A stretch of 64,000 nucleotides of DNA from Novosphingobium sp. Leaf2 (GTDB lineage: Bacteria > Pseudomonadota > Alphaproteobacteria > Sphingomonadales > Sphingomonadaceae): NCBI RefSeq assembly GCF_001421325.1, contig NZ_LMJY01000019.1, positions 155,580-219,579 on the forward strand, written 5' to 3'. The notes under the pieces are model-generated. The model was not told where the DNA came from and searched no databases. It saw only the letters and a list, made by a program, of their open reading frames with translations. The translations under genes were made by a program, and so were the position numbers. Position 1 is the first letter of the stretch; the number at the start of each line of letters is the position of its first letter. This document shows, one piece after another, positions 26,402 through 34,991 of the stretch.

Positions 26402-27499
26402 ATGCGCCGTCTCCTCCCCTCCCTGCTGCTGGCCGTGCTGGCCCTGTTCGCCGCCCCCGCTCAGGCCGAGCGCGTGCGCGACCTGGGCCAGTTCCAGGGC
26501 GTGCGCACCAACCAGTTGACCGGCTACGGCGTGGTCGTCGGCCTGCCCGGCACCGGGGATGACAATCTGGAATACCTGACGCAGGCGATGAAGGGCGTGT
26601 CGGGCCGCATGGGCCTGACCCTGCCGCCGGGCATCGCGCCCGGCCTGAAAAACGCCGCCGCCGTGGTCATCACCGCCGATCTGCCCGCCTTTGCCAAGCC
26701 CGGCCAGCGCATCGACGTGACCGTCTCCACCCTCGGCAAGGCCAAGTCCCTGCGCGGCGGCGCGCTGATCCTGACCCCGCTGTACGGCGCGGACGGGCAG
26801 ATCTACGCGATGGCGCAAGGCAACCTGGCCGTGGGCGGGCTCGACGCGTCGGGCCGCGATGGCTCCAAGGTCACCGTCAACATCCCGACCGTTGGCCGCA
26901 TCGCCGAAGGCGCCAGCGTGGAACGCGCCGTCGCCACCGGCTTCGATGCGGGCGAGATGCTGCGCTGGAACCTGTTCGCCGCCGATTTCCTCACCGCCGC
27001 GCGGGTGCGCGATGCGATCAATAGCAAAGTGCCAGGTATCGCCACGGTGGAGGACGGCGTGACGCTCGCGCTGCGCCTGCCCGGCAACCCGGACAGCCGC
27101 GCCAGCATGATGGCCGCGATCGAGATGATCGACGTCGATCCGGCGGAAACGCCCGCGCGCGTCATCGTCAACAGCCGCACCGGCACCGTGGTGATCAATT
27201 CTGCCGTGCGCCTGTCTCCCGCCGCGATCAGCCACGGCAAGCTGACCGTGCGCGTGCAGGAGAACCCCAGCGTCGTCCAGCCCGCGCCCTTCAGCAAGGG
27301 CCGCACCGAAGTGGAGCAGCATTCCGCCGTGTCGGTGGAAGAGGAACAACGCTCGGTCGCCCTGTTCAAAGGCGGCGCTTCGCTCGCCAAAGTGGTGGAT
27401 GCGCTCAACATGCTGGGCGTCACCCCGTCCGATCTGGTCGCGATCCTCGAAGCACTGAAACAGGCCGGCGCGCTCAAGGCCGAGATGGTGGTGATATGA
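26402..27499 (+). CDS. flgI: Flagellar P-ring protein FlgI
   Basis: A 365-residue periplasmic protein with signal peptide (ending APAQA) and the conserved FlgI sequence (ERVRDLGQFQGVRTNQLTGYGVVVGLPGTGD; SLRGGALILTPLYGADGQIYAMAQGNL). It forms the P ring in the peptidoglycan layer with help from FlgA. The ATG at 26402 lies nine bases after the flgH stop, and its own stop overlaps the next gene by four bases. Confidence 0.96.
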   Translation: MRRLLPSLLLAVLALFAAPAQAERVRDLGQFQGVRTNQLTGYGVVVGLPGTGDDNLEYLTQAMKGVSGRMGLTLPPGIAPGLKNAAAVVITADLPAFAKPGQRIDVTVSTLGKAKSLRGGALILTPLYGADGQIYAMAQGNLAVGGLDASGRDGSKVTVNIPTVGRIAEGASVERAVATGFDAGEMLRWNLFAADFLTAARVRDAINSKVPGIATVEDGVTLALRLPGNPDSRASMMAAIEMIDVDPAETPARVIVNSRTGTVVINSAVRLSPAAISHGKLTVRVQENPSVVQPAPFSKGRTEVEQHSAVSVEEEQRSVALFKGGASLAKVVDALNMLGVTPSDLVAILEALKQAGALKAEMVVI

Positions 27500-27825
27500 G
27501 CGGCATCCTGCCCGCCGCCAGCGGTATGACCACCAGCGCGCAGCAGACCGACCGTGAAAAGCTGCACGTCGTCGCCAAGCAGTTCGAAGCGGTATTCCTG
27601 CGCGAAATGCTAGGCGCGGCGCGCAAGACCAGCTTCGGCGGCGACGGCGGCGCGGGCGACATTTCCGGCGGGCAGGCGATGGACACCTTCCGCCAGTTGC
27701 AGGACGAACACTTCGCCGACGCCACTGCCAACAGCGGCGCGATCGGACTGGCCAAGCTGCTGGAGGTGCAGATGTCGCGCTTCGTGGCGGACGGCTCTAC
27801 GGACCGCAAGGCTTCCGGCAAATGA
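27496..27825 (+). CDS. flgJ: Rod-binding protein (FlgJ N-terminal type)
   Basis: A 109-residue protein with the FlgJ rod-binding motif (KLHVVAKQFEAVFLREMLGAARKTSFGGDG; GQAMDTFRQLQDEHFADATA). The muramidase half of enterobacterial FlgJ is absent, as in many alphaproteobacteria; the separate lytic transglycosylase at 18663 probably provides it. ATGA overlap with flgI. It is the last gene before the probable FliA promoter of flgK. Confidence 0.88.
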   Translation: MSGILPAASGMTTSAQQTDREKLHVVAKQFEAVFLREMLGAARKTSFGGDGGAGDISGGQAMDTFRQLQDEHFADATANSGAIGLAKLLEVQMSRFVADGSTDRKASGK

Positions 27826-27847
27826 GCCCTGGCATCGCCGCCCGGCC

Positions 27848-27874
27848 TTTATTCCCGGCCCTTCCCACCGTTCT
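27848..27874 (+). promoter_or_regulatory. Probable FliA promoter of flgK-flgL
   Basis: TTTA at 27848-27851, a 15-base spacer and ACCGTTCT at 27867-27874. The same layout precedes fliD and flgM. It lies in the gap between the rod-binding gene and flgK, exactly where late flagellar transcription should begin, with about 30 bases to the flgK ATG. Confidence 0.65.
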
Positions 27875-27909
27875 AAGCGCGTCAGCCATCAACGGACCGG
27901 ATTGATCCC

Positions 27910-29247
27910 ATGAGCTCCGATCTTCTCTCCATCGGCAAAGCCGGCGTCCGGGTTGCCCGCGCGGCGCTTGACGTGACGTCGAACAACATCGCCAACGCGT
28001 CGAGCGCGGGATACGTGCGCCGGTCGGTGACGGTGCAGGAAGTGTCCGGCGGCTCCAGCCTTTCCACGCCCGGCGCGATCAACCTGGCCGGTGCGCGCAT
28101 CACCGGGATCGTCCGCAATGCCGATGTGTTCCGCCAGTCCGAAGTGCGGCGCACCGGTTCGGACGCGGCGCGCGCCTCCGCCGAAGTGCAGGGGCTGGAA
28201 AACGTCGAGGCGGCGCTGGAACAGACCGGCGTGTACCCATCCATCGTCGCGCTGGAAGGCAGCCTGCAACAGCTGCTGTCCGACCCCACCGACGGCTCGC
28301 TGCGCGCGCAAGTGGTGGAAGACGGGCGCACGATGGCGCAGACCTTCAACACCGCCGCCCAAAGCCTGACCGCCGCCGCCAAGGGCCTGCAGTTCGATGC
28401 GCAGGACGGCGTATCCCAGGTCAACCGCACCGCGGCAGAACTGGCGCGGGTGAACCTGCGGCTGATGCGCAGCGGCGATGCCAGCAGCGATCAAAGCGCC
28501 CTGCTCGACCAGCGCGACGGGCTGCTTCAGCAATTGGGCGAACACGCCGACATCACCACCACGATCAACCCGGACAAGACCGTCACGGTCACGCTGGGCG
28601 GGCCGACCGGGGCCACGCTGGTATCGGGCGCCACCACCCAAGCGCTGGCGATGGGCACGGCGGCGGACGGCACGCTGTCCTTCACCGTCAACACCCAGCC
28701 GGTGACGCTGGGTTCCGGCGCGATCGCGGGCAAGGCGCAGGCGCTGGTGGAATTGTCAGGCGCCCGCACGGCGCTGGACGGGATCGCCGCGCAGATCGTC
28801 ACCACGCTCAACGCGGCGCAAGCCACGGGCGTGGACCTTCAGGGCAACGCCGGCCAGCCGATGTTCTCGGGCACCGATGCGGCCAGCATTGCCCTGGTGG
28901 CAAATGGCGGCGGCGCCATCGCCACCGCCCCTGCGGGCGCCGGCGCAAACAGCCGCGACGTGAGCAACCTTGCCGCCATGCGCACCGCATTTGCCGCCGC
29001 CGATCCGGCCGGCGCGATGGATACATTGCTGTTCAGCGTGTCCAGCGCGGTGGCGGGCCGCACCGTGACGCGCGATGCGCTGGCCTCCATCGCCAGCAGC
29101 GCGAAAGTTTCGTTGCAGGCGCAAGCCGGCGTCAATCTGGATGACGAGGCCGTCAACCTGGTCCGCTTCCAGCAGGCCTATCAGGCCTCGGCGCGGGTGA
29201 TGCAGACCGCATCCGACATCTTCGATTCTATCCTGGCAATCAGGTGA
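27910..29247 (+). CDS. flgK: Hook-filament junction protein FlgK
   Basis: A 445-residue axial protein with the N-terminal motif (RVARAALDVTSNNIANASSAGYVRRSVTVQ) and the C-terminal helix (GVNLDDEAVNLVRFQQAYQASARVMQTASDIFDSILAI) typical of FlgK. It joins hook and filament. It follows a gap of 84 bases that holds a FliA-type promoter, and is followed eight bases later by flgL. FlgN is its likely chaperone. Confidence 0.94.
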   Translation: MSSDLLSIGKAGVRVARAALDVTSNNIANASSAGYVRRSVTVQEVSGGSSLSTPGAINLAGARITGIVRNADVFRQSEVRRTGSDAARASAEVQGLENVEAALEQTGVYPSIVALEGSLQQLLSDPTDGSLRAQVVEDGRTMAQTFNTAAQSLTAAAKGLQFDAQDGVSQVNRTAAELARVNLRLMRSGDASSDQSALLDQRDGLLQQLGEHADITTTINPDKTVTVTLGGPTGATLVSGATTQALAMGTAADGTLSFTVNTQPVTLGSGAIAGKAQALVELSGARTALDGIAAQIVTTLNAAQATGVDLQGNAGQPMFSGTDAASIALVANGGGAIATAPAGAGANSRDVSNLAAMRTAFAAADPAGAMDTLLFSVSSAVAGRTVTRDALASIASSAKVSLQAQAGVNLDDEAVNLVRFQQAYQASARVMQTASDIFDSILAIR

Positions 29248-29254
29248 GGCGGCC

Positions 29255-30172
29255 ATGATCAGCATTTCCACGAGCACCGGCGCCTTCTTCGAACGGTCCC
29301 GCGCGGACATCAAGAGCCTGCGCGGGCAGGCCGAGGCGCTGCAGCAGCAGCTGTCGAGCGGCAACCAGCTCTCCCGCTCGTCCGACAATCCGGTAGCAGC
29401 CTCGCGCCTACGGGCCTTGTCGCGCCTCGATGCGCTCTCGCAAGTGGACACCGCGAATGCAGACCGGGCGAGTGCCGACCTGACGCTGGCGGGCGGGGCG
29501 ATGTCGGACATGGCCGATGCCATCGTGCGCGCGCAGGAACTGGCGACGCAAGCCGCCTCCTCGACCCTCACCGGCGATCAGCGCAGCGCCATTGCGGCCG
29601 AACTGGACCAGCTGCACGGCAATCTGCTTGCCTTGTCCAACGCGCGCGATTCCAATGGGCACGCGCTGTTCGGCGGTGAAGGGACCGGCGATGCCTATGC
29701 GCTCGATGCCGCGGGCAAGGCCACCTATGTAGGCAGCGCGCAAGTGGAGGAACTGCCGCTGGGCGAAGGGCAAAGCGTCAGCCGTTCGATGAGCGGGCCG
29801 CAGTTCCTGTCCTTTACCGGCAAGGGCGGTACCGCCACCGACGTGATGGGCACGATTAAGGCGCTGTCCGATGCGCTCAAGGCAGGTCCGGGCACCGCGT
29901 CTGCCATCGATGCGCTGGCAGACCTGAAGACCGGGCTGGACACCCTGACCACCGGCCAGACCGTGATCGGCAGCCGCCTCAACTGGATCGAGGTGACCAC
30001 CGATCGCCGCACCGCAATGGGCGAACTACGCTCGTCCGAGCAGGCGGATATCGGCGGTGCCGATCTGGCCACCACGGTTACCCGCTTGCAAGAAACGCTG
30101 ACCGTGCTGGAAGCCAGCCAGGCCAGCTTCAGCAGGCTCGCCAGCCTTTCTTTGTTCGACCAGCTGCGCTGA
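29255..30172 (+). CDS. flgL: Hook-filament junction protein FlgL
   Basis: A 305-residue flagellin-like protein. The N-terminal region has the flagellin motif LRGQAEALQQQLSSGNQLSRSSDNPVAASRLRALSRL and the C-terminal region VTRLQETLTVLEASQASFSRLASLSLFDQLR. No separate flagellin gene is in the window, so a filament role was considered, but its place directly after flgK and its lack of the usual flagellin ends favour FlgL. Confidence 0.88.
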   Translation: MISISTSTGAFFERSRADIKSLRGQAEALQQQLSSGNQLSRSSDNPVAASRLRALSRLDALSQVDTANADRASADLTLAGGAMSDMADAIVRAQELATQAASSTLTGDQRSAIAAELDQLHGNLLALSNARDSNGHALFGGEGTGDAYALDAAGKATYVGSAQVEELPLGEGQSVSRSMSGPQFLSFTGKGGTATDVMGTIKALSDALKAGPGTASAIDALADLKTGLDTLTTGQTVIGSRLNWIEVTTDRRTAMGELRSSEQADIGGADLATTVTRLQETLTVLEASQASFSRLASLSLFDQLR

Positions 30173-30231
30173 CGCGGCGCCCATTTCCCGTGCGCGCGTT
30201 GGCGCCCCCTTTTTCGGAAGCGTGATTAACC

Positions 30232-31095
30232 ATGTTTGCAATCATCGGCGTCGTCATCCTGCTGGTGATGGTTTTTGGCGGCTTTGCGATCACCGGCGGT
30301 GCGCTAGGGCCGGTGATGGAGGCGATTCCGCACGAGATGCTGATCATCGGCGGGGCGGCGATCGGCGCGATCGTTACCGGCAACTCGATGCACGAGTTAA
30401 AGGGCCTGGGCGGCGGCATGATGAAGGTGTTCAAAGGCCCCAAGCATAACAAGCAGGACCATATCGACGCGATCATCCTCACCTCGCGCCTCATGAAGCT
30501 GCTGCGTTCCGAAGGGCCGGTGGCGCTGGAAAGCCACGTCGCCGATCCCAAAAGCTCGGCCATCTTTGCCGAATTCCCGCGCCTGCTGGGCAACGGTCCG
30601 CTGATCCATGTCATCGCCGATACTCTGACGCTGATCGTCGTCTCCTCGGGCACGCTGGAAGTCCATGCGGTGGAGGACGTGATCGATAACAGCCTCAAAA
30701 CGCACTTCCACGAAACCCACGAAGCGCAGCACGCGCTGCAAAGCCTGGCCGATGCGCTGCCGGCGCTGGGCATCGTGGCGGCGGTGCTGGGCGTGGTGAA
30801 AACGATGGGCTCGATCGACAAGCCGCCCTCGATTCTGGGCGCGATGATCGGCTCGGCGCTGGTCGGCACGTTCATGGGAGTGATGCTGGCGTACGGCATG
30901 GTCGCGCCAATGGCGGGGCGGCTGAAACAGGTGCTGGAGGCTGACGAGCAGATCTTCCATGCGGTCAAGCAGGTGATCATCGCCAGCCTGCATGGCTGGC
31001 CGCAGCCGCTGGTGGTGGAATCGGCGCGCTCGGGCCTAGGCCATGCCTTCCGCCCCACCCTGTCCGACCTGCTCGACGCGATGCGGGGCAAGTAA
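30232..31095 (+). CDS. motA: Flagellar motor stator protein MotA
   Basis: A 287-residue four-helix protein: MFAIIGVVILLVMVFGGFAITGG at the N terminus, PHEMLIIGGAAIGAIVTGNS, and the C-terminal pair ALPALGIVAAVLGVVKTMGSI and ILGAMIGSALVGTFMGVMLAYGMVAPMAGRL. This matches MotA with its cytoplasmic loop. With MotB it forms the ion channel that turns the rotor. The motB GTG lies one base after its stop. Confidence 0.95.
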   Translation: MFAIIGVVILLVMVFGGFAITGGALGPVMEAIPHEMLIIGGAAIGAIVTGNSMHELKGLGGGMMKVFKGPKHNKQDHIDAIILTSRLMKLLRSEGPVALESHVADPKSSAIFAEFPRLLGNGPLIHVIADTLTLIVVSSGTLEVHAVEDVIDNSLKTHFHETHEAQHALQSLADALPALGIVAAVLGVVKTMGSIDKPPSILGAMIGSALVGTFMGVMLAYGMVAPMAGRLKQVLEADEQIFHAVKQVIIASLHGWPQPLVVESARSGLGHAFRPTLSDLLDAMRGK

Positions 31096-31096
31096 C

Positions 31097-31918
31097 GTGG
31101 CAAAAGCAGCGGATGAGCCGGTCCGCCCGATCATCGTCAAGAAGATCACTGTGGTGGCCGCCGGCCATCACGGCGGCGCGTGGAAAGTCGCCTACGCGGA
31201 TTTCGTCACCGCGATGATGGCGTTCTTCCTGCTGCTGTGGATCCTGGGCGCGACCACGGAAAAGCAGCGCAAGGGGATCGCTGATTATTTCTCGCCCACC
31301 CTGGTCAAAAACCGCTCGGCGCAATCGGGCTCCGGCACCGGTCTGCTTGGCGGGTCATCGCTGACCGACCAGGACAAGCTGCCCCACCCCGGCGGCAGCG
31401 GCACCAAGTCCATCACCATCCCGCGCGATGCCACTGGCGGTCCCAAATCAGGCGCCACACGCAGCCAGCGCGCGCGCCAGCAGGTGGAAAAGAAGCTCCA
31501 GTCCACAGAACGGCTGCGCAAGCTGGCTAAGCAGGTGCGCATGGTGGACACCAGCGAGGGCGTACGGATCGACCTTGTCGATGATGCCAACTTCTCGATG
31601 TTCCGCGTCGGCACGACCATCCTGACGACCCCGGCGGACGACCTGCTGGCCGCATTGGGGCAGGCCCTGGGCCCGGACACCGGCGGCCTGACAATCCGGG
31701 GCCACACCGATGCGCTGCCGTATCGCCCCGGCATCGCCGGCAACAACTGGTCCTTGTCCGCAGGCCGGGCCGAAGCCACCCGCCAGGCGCTGATGCACGA
31801 TGGCATTGCCGAGGCCCGCTTCCGCCGCATCGAAGGCGTTGCCGATCGCGAACTGCTGATCCCCAAAGACCCGCACGACCCGCGCAACCGCCGAATCTCG
31901 ATCACCCTGTTGAATTGA
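31097..31918 (+). CDS. motB: Flagellar motor stator protein MotB
   Basis: A 273-residue protein with one transmembrane helix carrying the proton-path aspartate (KVAYADFVTAMMAFFLLLWIL) and a C-terminal OmpA-like peptidoglycan-binding domain (LTIRGHTDALPYRPGIAGNNWSLSAGRAEATRQAL). The conserved Arg of the plug-binding motif is in DPRNRRISITLLN. The start is GTG 31097, immediately after motA; an upstream ATG would overlap motA by 54 bases and is less likely. Confidence 0.94.
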   Translation: MAKAADEPVRPIIVKKITVVAAGHHGGAWKVAYADFVTAMMAFFLLLWILGATTEKQRKGIADYFSPTLVKNRSAQSGSGTGLLGGSSLTDQDKLPHPGGSGTKSITIPRDATGGPKSGATRSQRARQQVEKKLQSTERLRKLAKQVRMVDTSEGVRIDLVDDANFSMFRVGTTILTTPADDLLAALGQALGPDTGGLTIRGHTDALPYRPGIAGNNWSLSAGRAEATRQALMHDGIAEARFRRIEGVADRELLIPKDPHDPRNRRISITLLN

Positions 31919-31959
31919 CCTGATCAGCCGTTGCGCTACACCGGGGGGGGCGTGACAGG

Positions 31960-33054
31960 GTGGATCAAGCAACGATGCGGGTGCAAGCTGAACGAGAGGA
32001 CTTCCCTGACTTCTGCAAGGGCGTGCTGATCGCGCTTGTCGTGTTTGGTCATGCGATCCAGTACGTGGTGCTGAAAGGCCAGGCGCAGGCACTGCAAGAC
32101 CCGGTGTTTTCAGCCATCTACCTGTTCCATATGCCGTTGTTCATGGCACTGAGCGGCTATTTCGCTACCCCTGCGAAGCTGCGCAAGGTGTCGCTGCCAT
32201 CAGTCGCCTTGGTGCGAGGGGGGCAGATCCTCAGGCCGATGATGACCTGGGTGGCGCTGACCGTCCTCGCACACATCGCGATCGACCTTTTCCACCAGCA
32301 ACACAACGTAGTGGGCTGGGCAAAGTTTGCTGCGAATGCGCTGGTTTCGAGCTACTGGTTTTTGTGGGCCGTATTCGGGTCTTACCTGACGCTGCGCGCG
32401 CTGCTGGCGTTGCCGCTTTCACCGGCAGTGTCAGTTCCGGTGCCGGTTTTGATCCTCGCCCTGCTACCCCTGCATCGCCTGCCTTTGGTGGGCGGGACGC
32501 TAGCGGATTTTGCGTTCATGTTCCCGTTCTTTTGCGCCGGCAGCTTTCTGGGCGGCCGGCGTAAGCAGCGGCCCATGATTGGCGTGAACGGGCCGGCCCG
32601 CTATGGCGCGCTCGCGGCCTGCGCGGCGGCAACAGTCACACTCTACCTGCGCTGGACACCTGAAAACTACGTCTACGTCAACCGGATGGACCTGATCCAC
32701 CAGCCCGGTGCAGTCATTGCGATGCTGGCGGCCGGGGTGGTGGCATCGGTCATCGTGATTGCCCTCACCCATGCGCTCTATACCGGGATCCGGGGATCGT
32801 GGATCGCAGCGCGCGTGGTCGCAATGGGGCAGCTGACGCTTCAGATCTATCTTGCCCAGGGCTTCTTCTTTGTGATCGTCGGGGCCTTTCCGCTCGCTCT
32901 GGCCGCACGCATGCCATATCTCGCCGCACTAATTGCGGCGGCGGCCATCACCCTGTTCGTCCTCATCGGCATCACCGCCGTTGTGAAATTCAGCAGGGCC
33001 ATGGGCAATGCGGTATTCCGGCAGGTCTGGGGCATGGAGCTCCGGCGCGTCTGA
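31960..33054 (+). CDS. Acyltransferase-3 family membrane protein
   Basis: A 364-residue protein with about ten membrane helices. The opening DFCKGVLIALVVFGHAIQY contains the histidine typical of acyltransferase-3 enzymes (the usual RG..I..V..GH), and IYLFHMPLFMALSGYF follows as expected. These enzymes transfer acetyl or other acyl groups to sugars of surface polysaccharides. Start may be GTG 31960 or ATG 31975. It lies between motB and the flagellar activator in the same direction but is not a flagellar gene; it may modify a glycan on the filament or envelope, or be an insertion. Confidence 0.82.
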   Translation: MDQATMRVQAEREDFPDFCKGVLIALVVFGHAIQYVVLKGQAQALQDPVFSAIYLFHMPLFMALSGYFATPAKLRKVSLPSVALVRGGQILRPMMTWVALTVLAHIAIDLFHQQHNVVGWAKFAANALVSSYWFLWAVFGSYLTLRALLALPLSPAVSVPVPVLILALLPLHRLPLVGGTLADFAFMFPFFCAGSFLGGRRKQRPMIGVNGPARYGALAACAAATVTLYLRWTPENYVYVNRMDLIHQPGAVIAMLAAGVVASVIVIALTHALYTGIRGSWIAARVVAMGQLTLQIYLAQGFFFVIVGAFPLALAARMPYLAALIAAAAITLFVLIGITAVVKFSRAMGNAVFRQVWGMELRRV

Positions 33055-33271
33055 TCACCCCCCCATTGCCGTGATTCGCATCGGCGCGGTACGAAAAAGG
33101 CCAGCGATGCGCCGCATAAAGATTTGTTACCACACACCGGAATACCTGACCTTAGTTTGCCCCCAAAACACGCGGTACATCGGGCTTTGCAGCGCTTCGA
33201 CCATCTGCACCCTAAGCATTGTTACGCGGCCTTAAATTACCGCTCTTTTTGCCGTCGCCTGCGCACAAGTG

Positions 33272-33279
33272 CCCCTAGG
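33272..33279. promoter_or_regulatory. CCCCTAGG site upstream of sigma-54 activator
   Basis: CCCCTAGG lies 30 bases before the ATG of the activator gene. The same core forms the arms of the operator at the LuxR gene (49671-49693). Two related cores, ACCTTAG at 33149 and CCCTAAG at 33210, lie in the same 254-base leader. These may be binding sites of the LuxR-type regulator. Confidence 0.4.
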
Positions 33280-33308
33280 AACACGGTTAATCCAAAGGAG
33301 CACGGAAC

Positions 33309-34616
33309 ATGGCCGCACAGCCCAGCACACCAGACACGCTGCGCCTTCATGCGCCGCTGCTGCAGCGCGCGCAGGCGATCGCGGCGTCCTTGTTCGACCC
33401 TGCCGGCATCGACTTTCGCGATGTAGCCGATGCCGCCCCGGTGCGCCCGCGCACCCGCTGCGTGCGTCTGACGCGCGCCGCCGCGCCCGCGCTATCCCGC
33501 GAAGGGGCCAGCCTGGTTTCGGTTGCCTACGCCGATCCGGTCAGCGAAAGCGCGCTGGCGATGATCCTGGCAGCGATGGCCGGCCCTGAAGATCCGATCG
33601 CCGCCGACCCGGAAAGCCTGTCTGTTTTCGCGCTGGCCGAGCGGCTTGCGGTCAGCGACATTCCGGTGCTGGTCAACGGACCGACCGGAACCGGCAAGGA
33701 AGTGCTCAGCCGCTTCATCCACGCCCGCTCCGCCCGCAGCGCCGGGCCGTTCACCGCGGTCAACTGCGCGGCGATGCCCGAAACGATGCTCGAAGCGATG
33801 CTGTTCGGCCACCAGAAGGGCGCGTTCACCGGCGCCACGGCGGCCAGCGAGGGCTTCATGCGCGCGGCCGATGGCGGCACCCTGCTGCTTGACGAAATCG
33901 CCGAACTGCCGCTGGCGCTGCAGGCCAAGCTGCTGCGCTGCCTGCAGGAGCAGGAAGTTGTGCCGATCGGCTCCACCCGCGCGATCAAGGTGGACGTGCG
34001 CATCATCGCCTGCGCCAACCGCGATCTGCCCACCGAAGTGGCGGAAGGCCGCTTCCGTGCCGACTTGTTCTATCGCCTCAACGTGTTCCCGCTCACCTTG
34101 CGCCCCCTGCGTGAGCGGGCGGACGACGTGGCCCCGCTGGCCTTCGCGATGGCCCTGCGCCACTCGGCCGGCATGGCGGCGACGCCCTGCTTCACCGAAG
34201 CGGCGCTGGCGATGCTGAAGCTGCATTCATGGCCCGGCAACGTGCGGGAACTGGAAAACGTGGTGCGCCGCGCCCTGCTGCTGTCCCACGGCCGCGCGAT
34301 GATCGCGCCCGAGCACATCGTGTTCGACAGCCCGGCGCGGCTGGTCAGCCCGCTCGCCATCGGCGGCCTGGCGATTGCCGCCACTGGCGCTGGCATGACG
34401 ACGGAACCGACGGACACCGCAGGCGGGCGCAAGCTGGCCAGCATCGTGCAGCTTTCCGAAGCGCGCCACATCGTCGAAATCCTCGATGCGTGCGATGGCA
34501 ACCGCCTGCGGGCCGCGCGCGAACTCGGCATTTCCGAGCGTACGCTGCGCTACCGGCTGGCCTCGATGCGCGATGCCGGCATCTTTGGCCGCACTGCAGC
34601 GGGAGGCGGTCGATGA
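33309..34616 (+). CDS. Sigma-54-dependent flagellar activator (FleQ/FlbD-like)
   Basis: A 435-residue NtrC-family activator. The AAA+ domain is complete: Walker A GPTGTGKE, the sigma-54 contact loop KGAFTGAT, Walker B GTLLLDEIAELP and the arginine-finger region RFRADLFYRLNVFPLTLRPLRER. A Fis-type helix-turn-helix ends it (RLRAARELGISERTLRYRLASM). Residues 1-100 do not look like a receiver domain. AAAGGAG precedes the ATG, and its stop overlaps fliE. Position and family indicate it activates RpoN-dependent flagellar promoters such as that of flgB. Confidence 0.92.
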   Translation: MAAQPSTPDTLRLHAPLLQRAQAIAASLFDPAGIDFRDVADAAPVRPRTRCVRLTRAAAPALSREGASLVSVAYADPVSESALAMILAAMAGPEDPIAADPESLSVFALAERLAVSDIPVLVNGPTGTGKEVLSRFIHARSARSAGPFTAVNCAAMPETMLEAMLFGHQKGAFTGATAASEGFMRAADGGTLLLDEIAELPLALQAKLLRCLQEQEVVPIGSTRAIKVDVRIIACANRDLPTEVAEGRFRADLFYRLNVFPLTLRPLRERADDVAPLAFAMALRHSAGMAATPCFTEAALAMLKLHSWPGNVRELENVVRRALLLSHGRAMIAPEHIVFDSPARLVSPLAIGGLAIAATGAGMTTEPTDTAGGRKLASIVQLSEARHIVEILDACDGNRLRAARELGISERTLRYRLASMRDAGIFGRTAAGGGR

Positions 34617-34987
34617 GCGCGATCCCCGGCCTGGGCTCCGGCGGCGGCATCCAGCAGATCCTGCAATTGCGCCAGCAGATCATTTCGCGAAACGACCTGC
34701 TGCGCGAACTGCACACCGCGCCCGGCACGGACGCGGCAAACCCCGTGGGGGGCGCGCAACAGCCCGCGGGCGGCTTCGCCTCATCGCTCCAGAACGCGCT
34801 GAACGGGGTGAGCGCGGTGCAGCAGAAGTCCGAGGACCTGTCGGTCGCCTACGAGAAGGGCGAAGTCACCGATGTCGCCAAAGTCATGCTCGCCCGGCAG
34901 GAGGCCGGCGTCGCGTTCGAAGCCACCTTGCAGGTACGCAACAAGCTGCTGTCCGCCTACCAGGACATCATGCGGATGGGAGTCTGA
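34613..34987 (+). CDS. fliE: Flagellar MS-ring/rod adaptor FliE
   Basis: A 124-residue protein with the FliE C-terminal pattern (SSLQNALNGVSAVQQKSEDLSVAYEKGEVTDVAKVMLARQEAGVAFEATLQVRNKLLSAYQDIMRM). FliE connects the MS ring to the rod and is the first exported protein. The ATG overlaps the activator stop (ATGA), coupling translation of the regulator to the fli operon. Confidence 0.94.
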   Translation: MSAIPGLGSGGGIQQILQLRQQIISRNDLLRELHTAPGTDAANPVGGAQQPAGGFASSLQNALNGVSAVQQKSEDLSVAYEKGEVTDVAKVMLARQEAGVAFEATLQVRNKLLSAYQDIMRMGV

Positions 34988-34991
34988 CTAG

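Noticed and set aside
30200..30225. TTGGCGCCCCCTTTTTC before motA as a sigma-54 promoter
   Set aside because: The -24 part is fair, but TT occupies the place of the required GC at -12.
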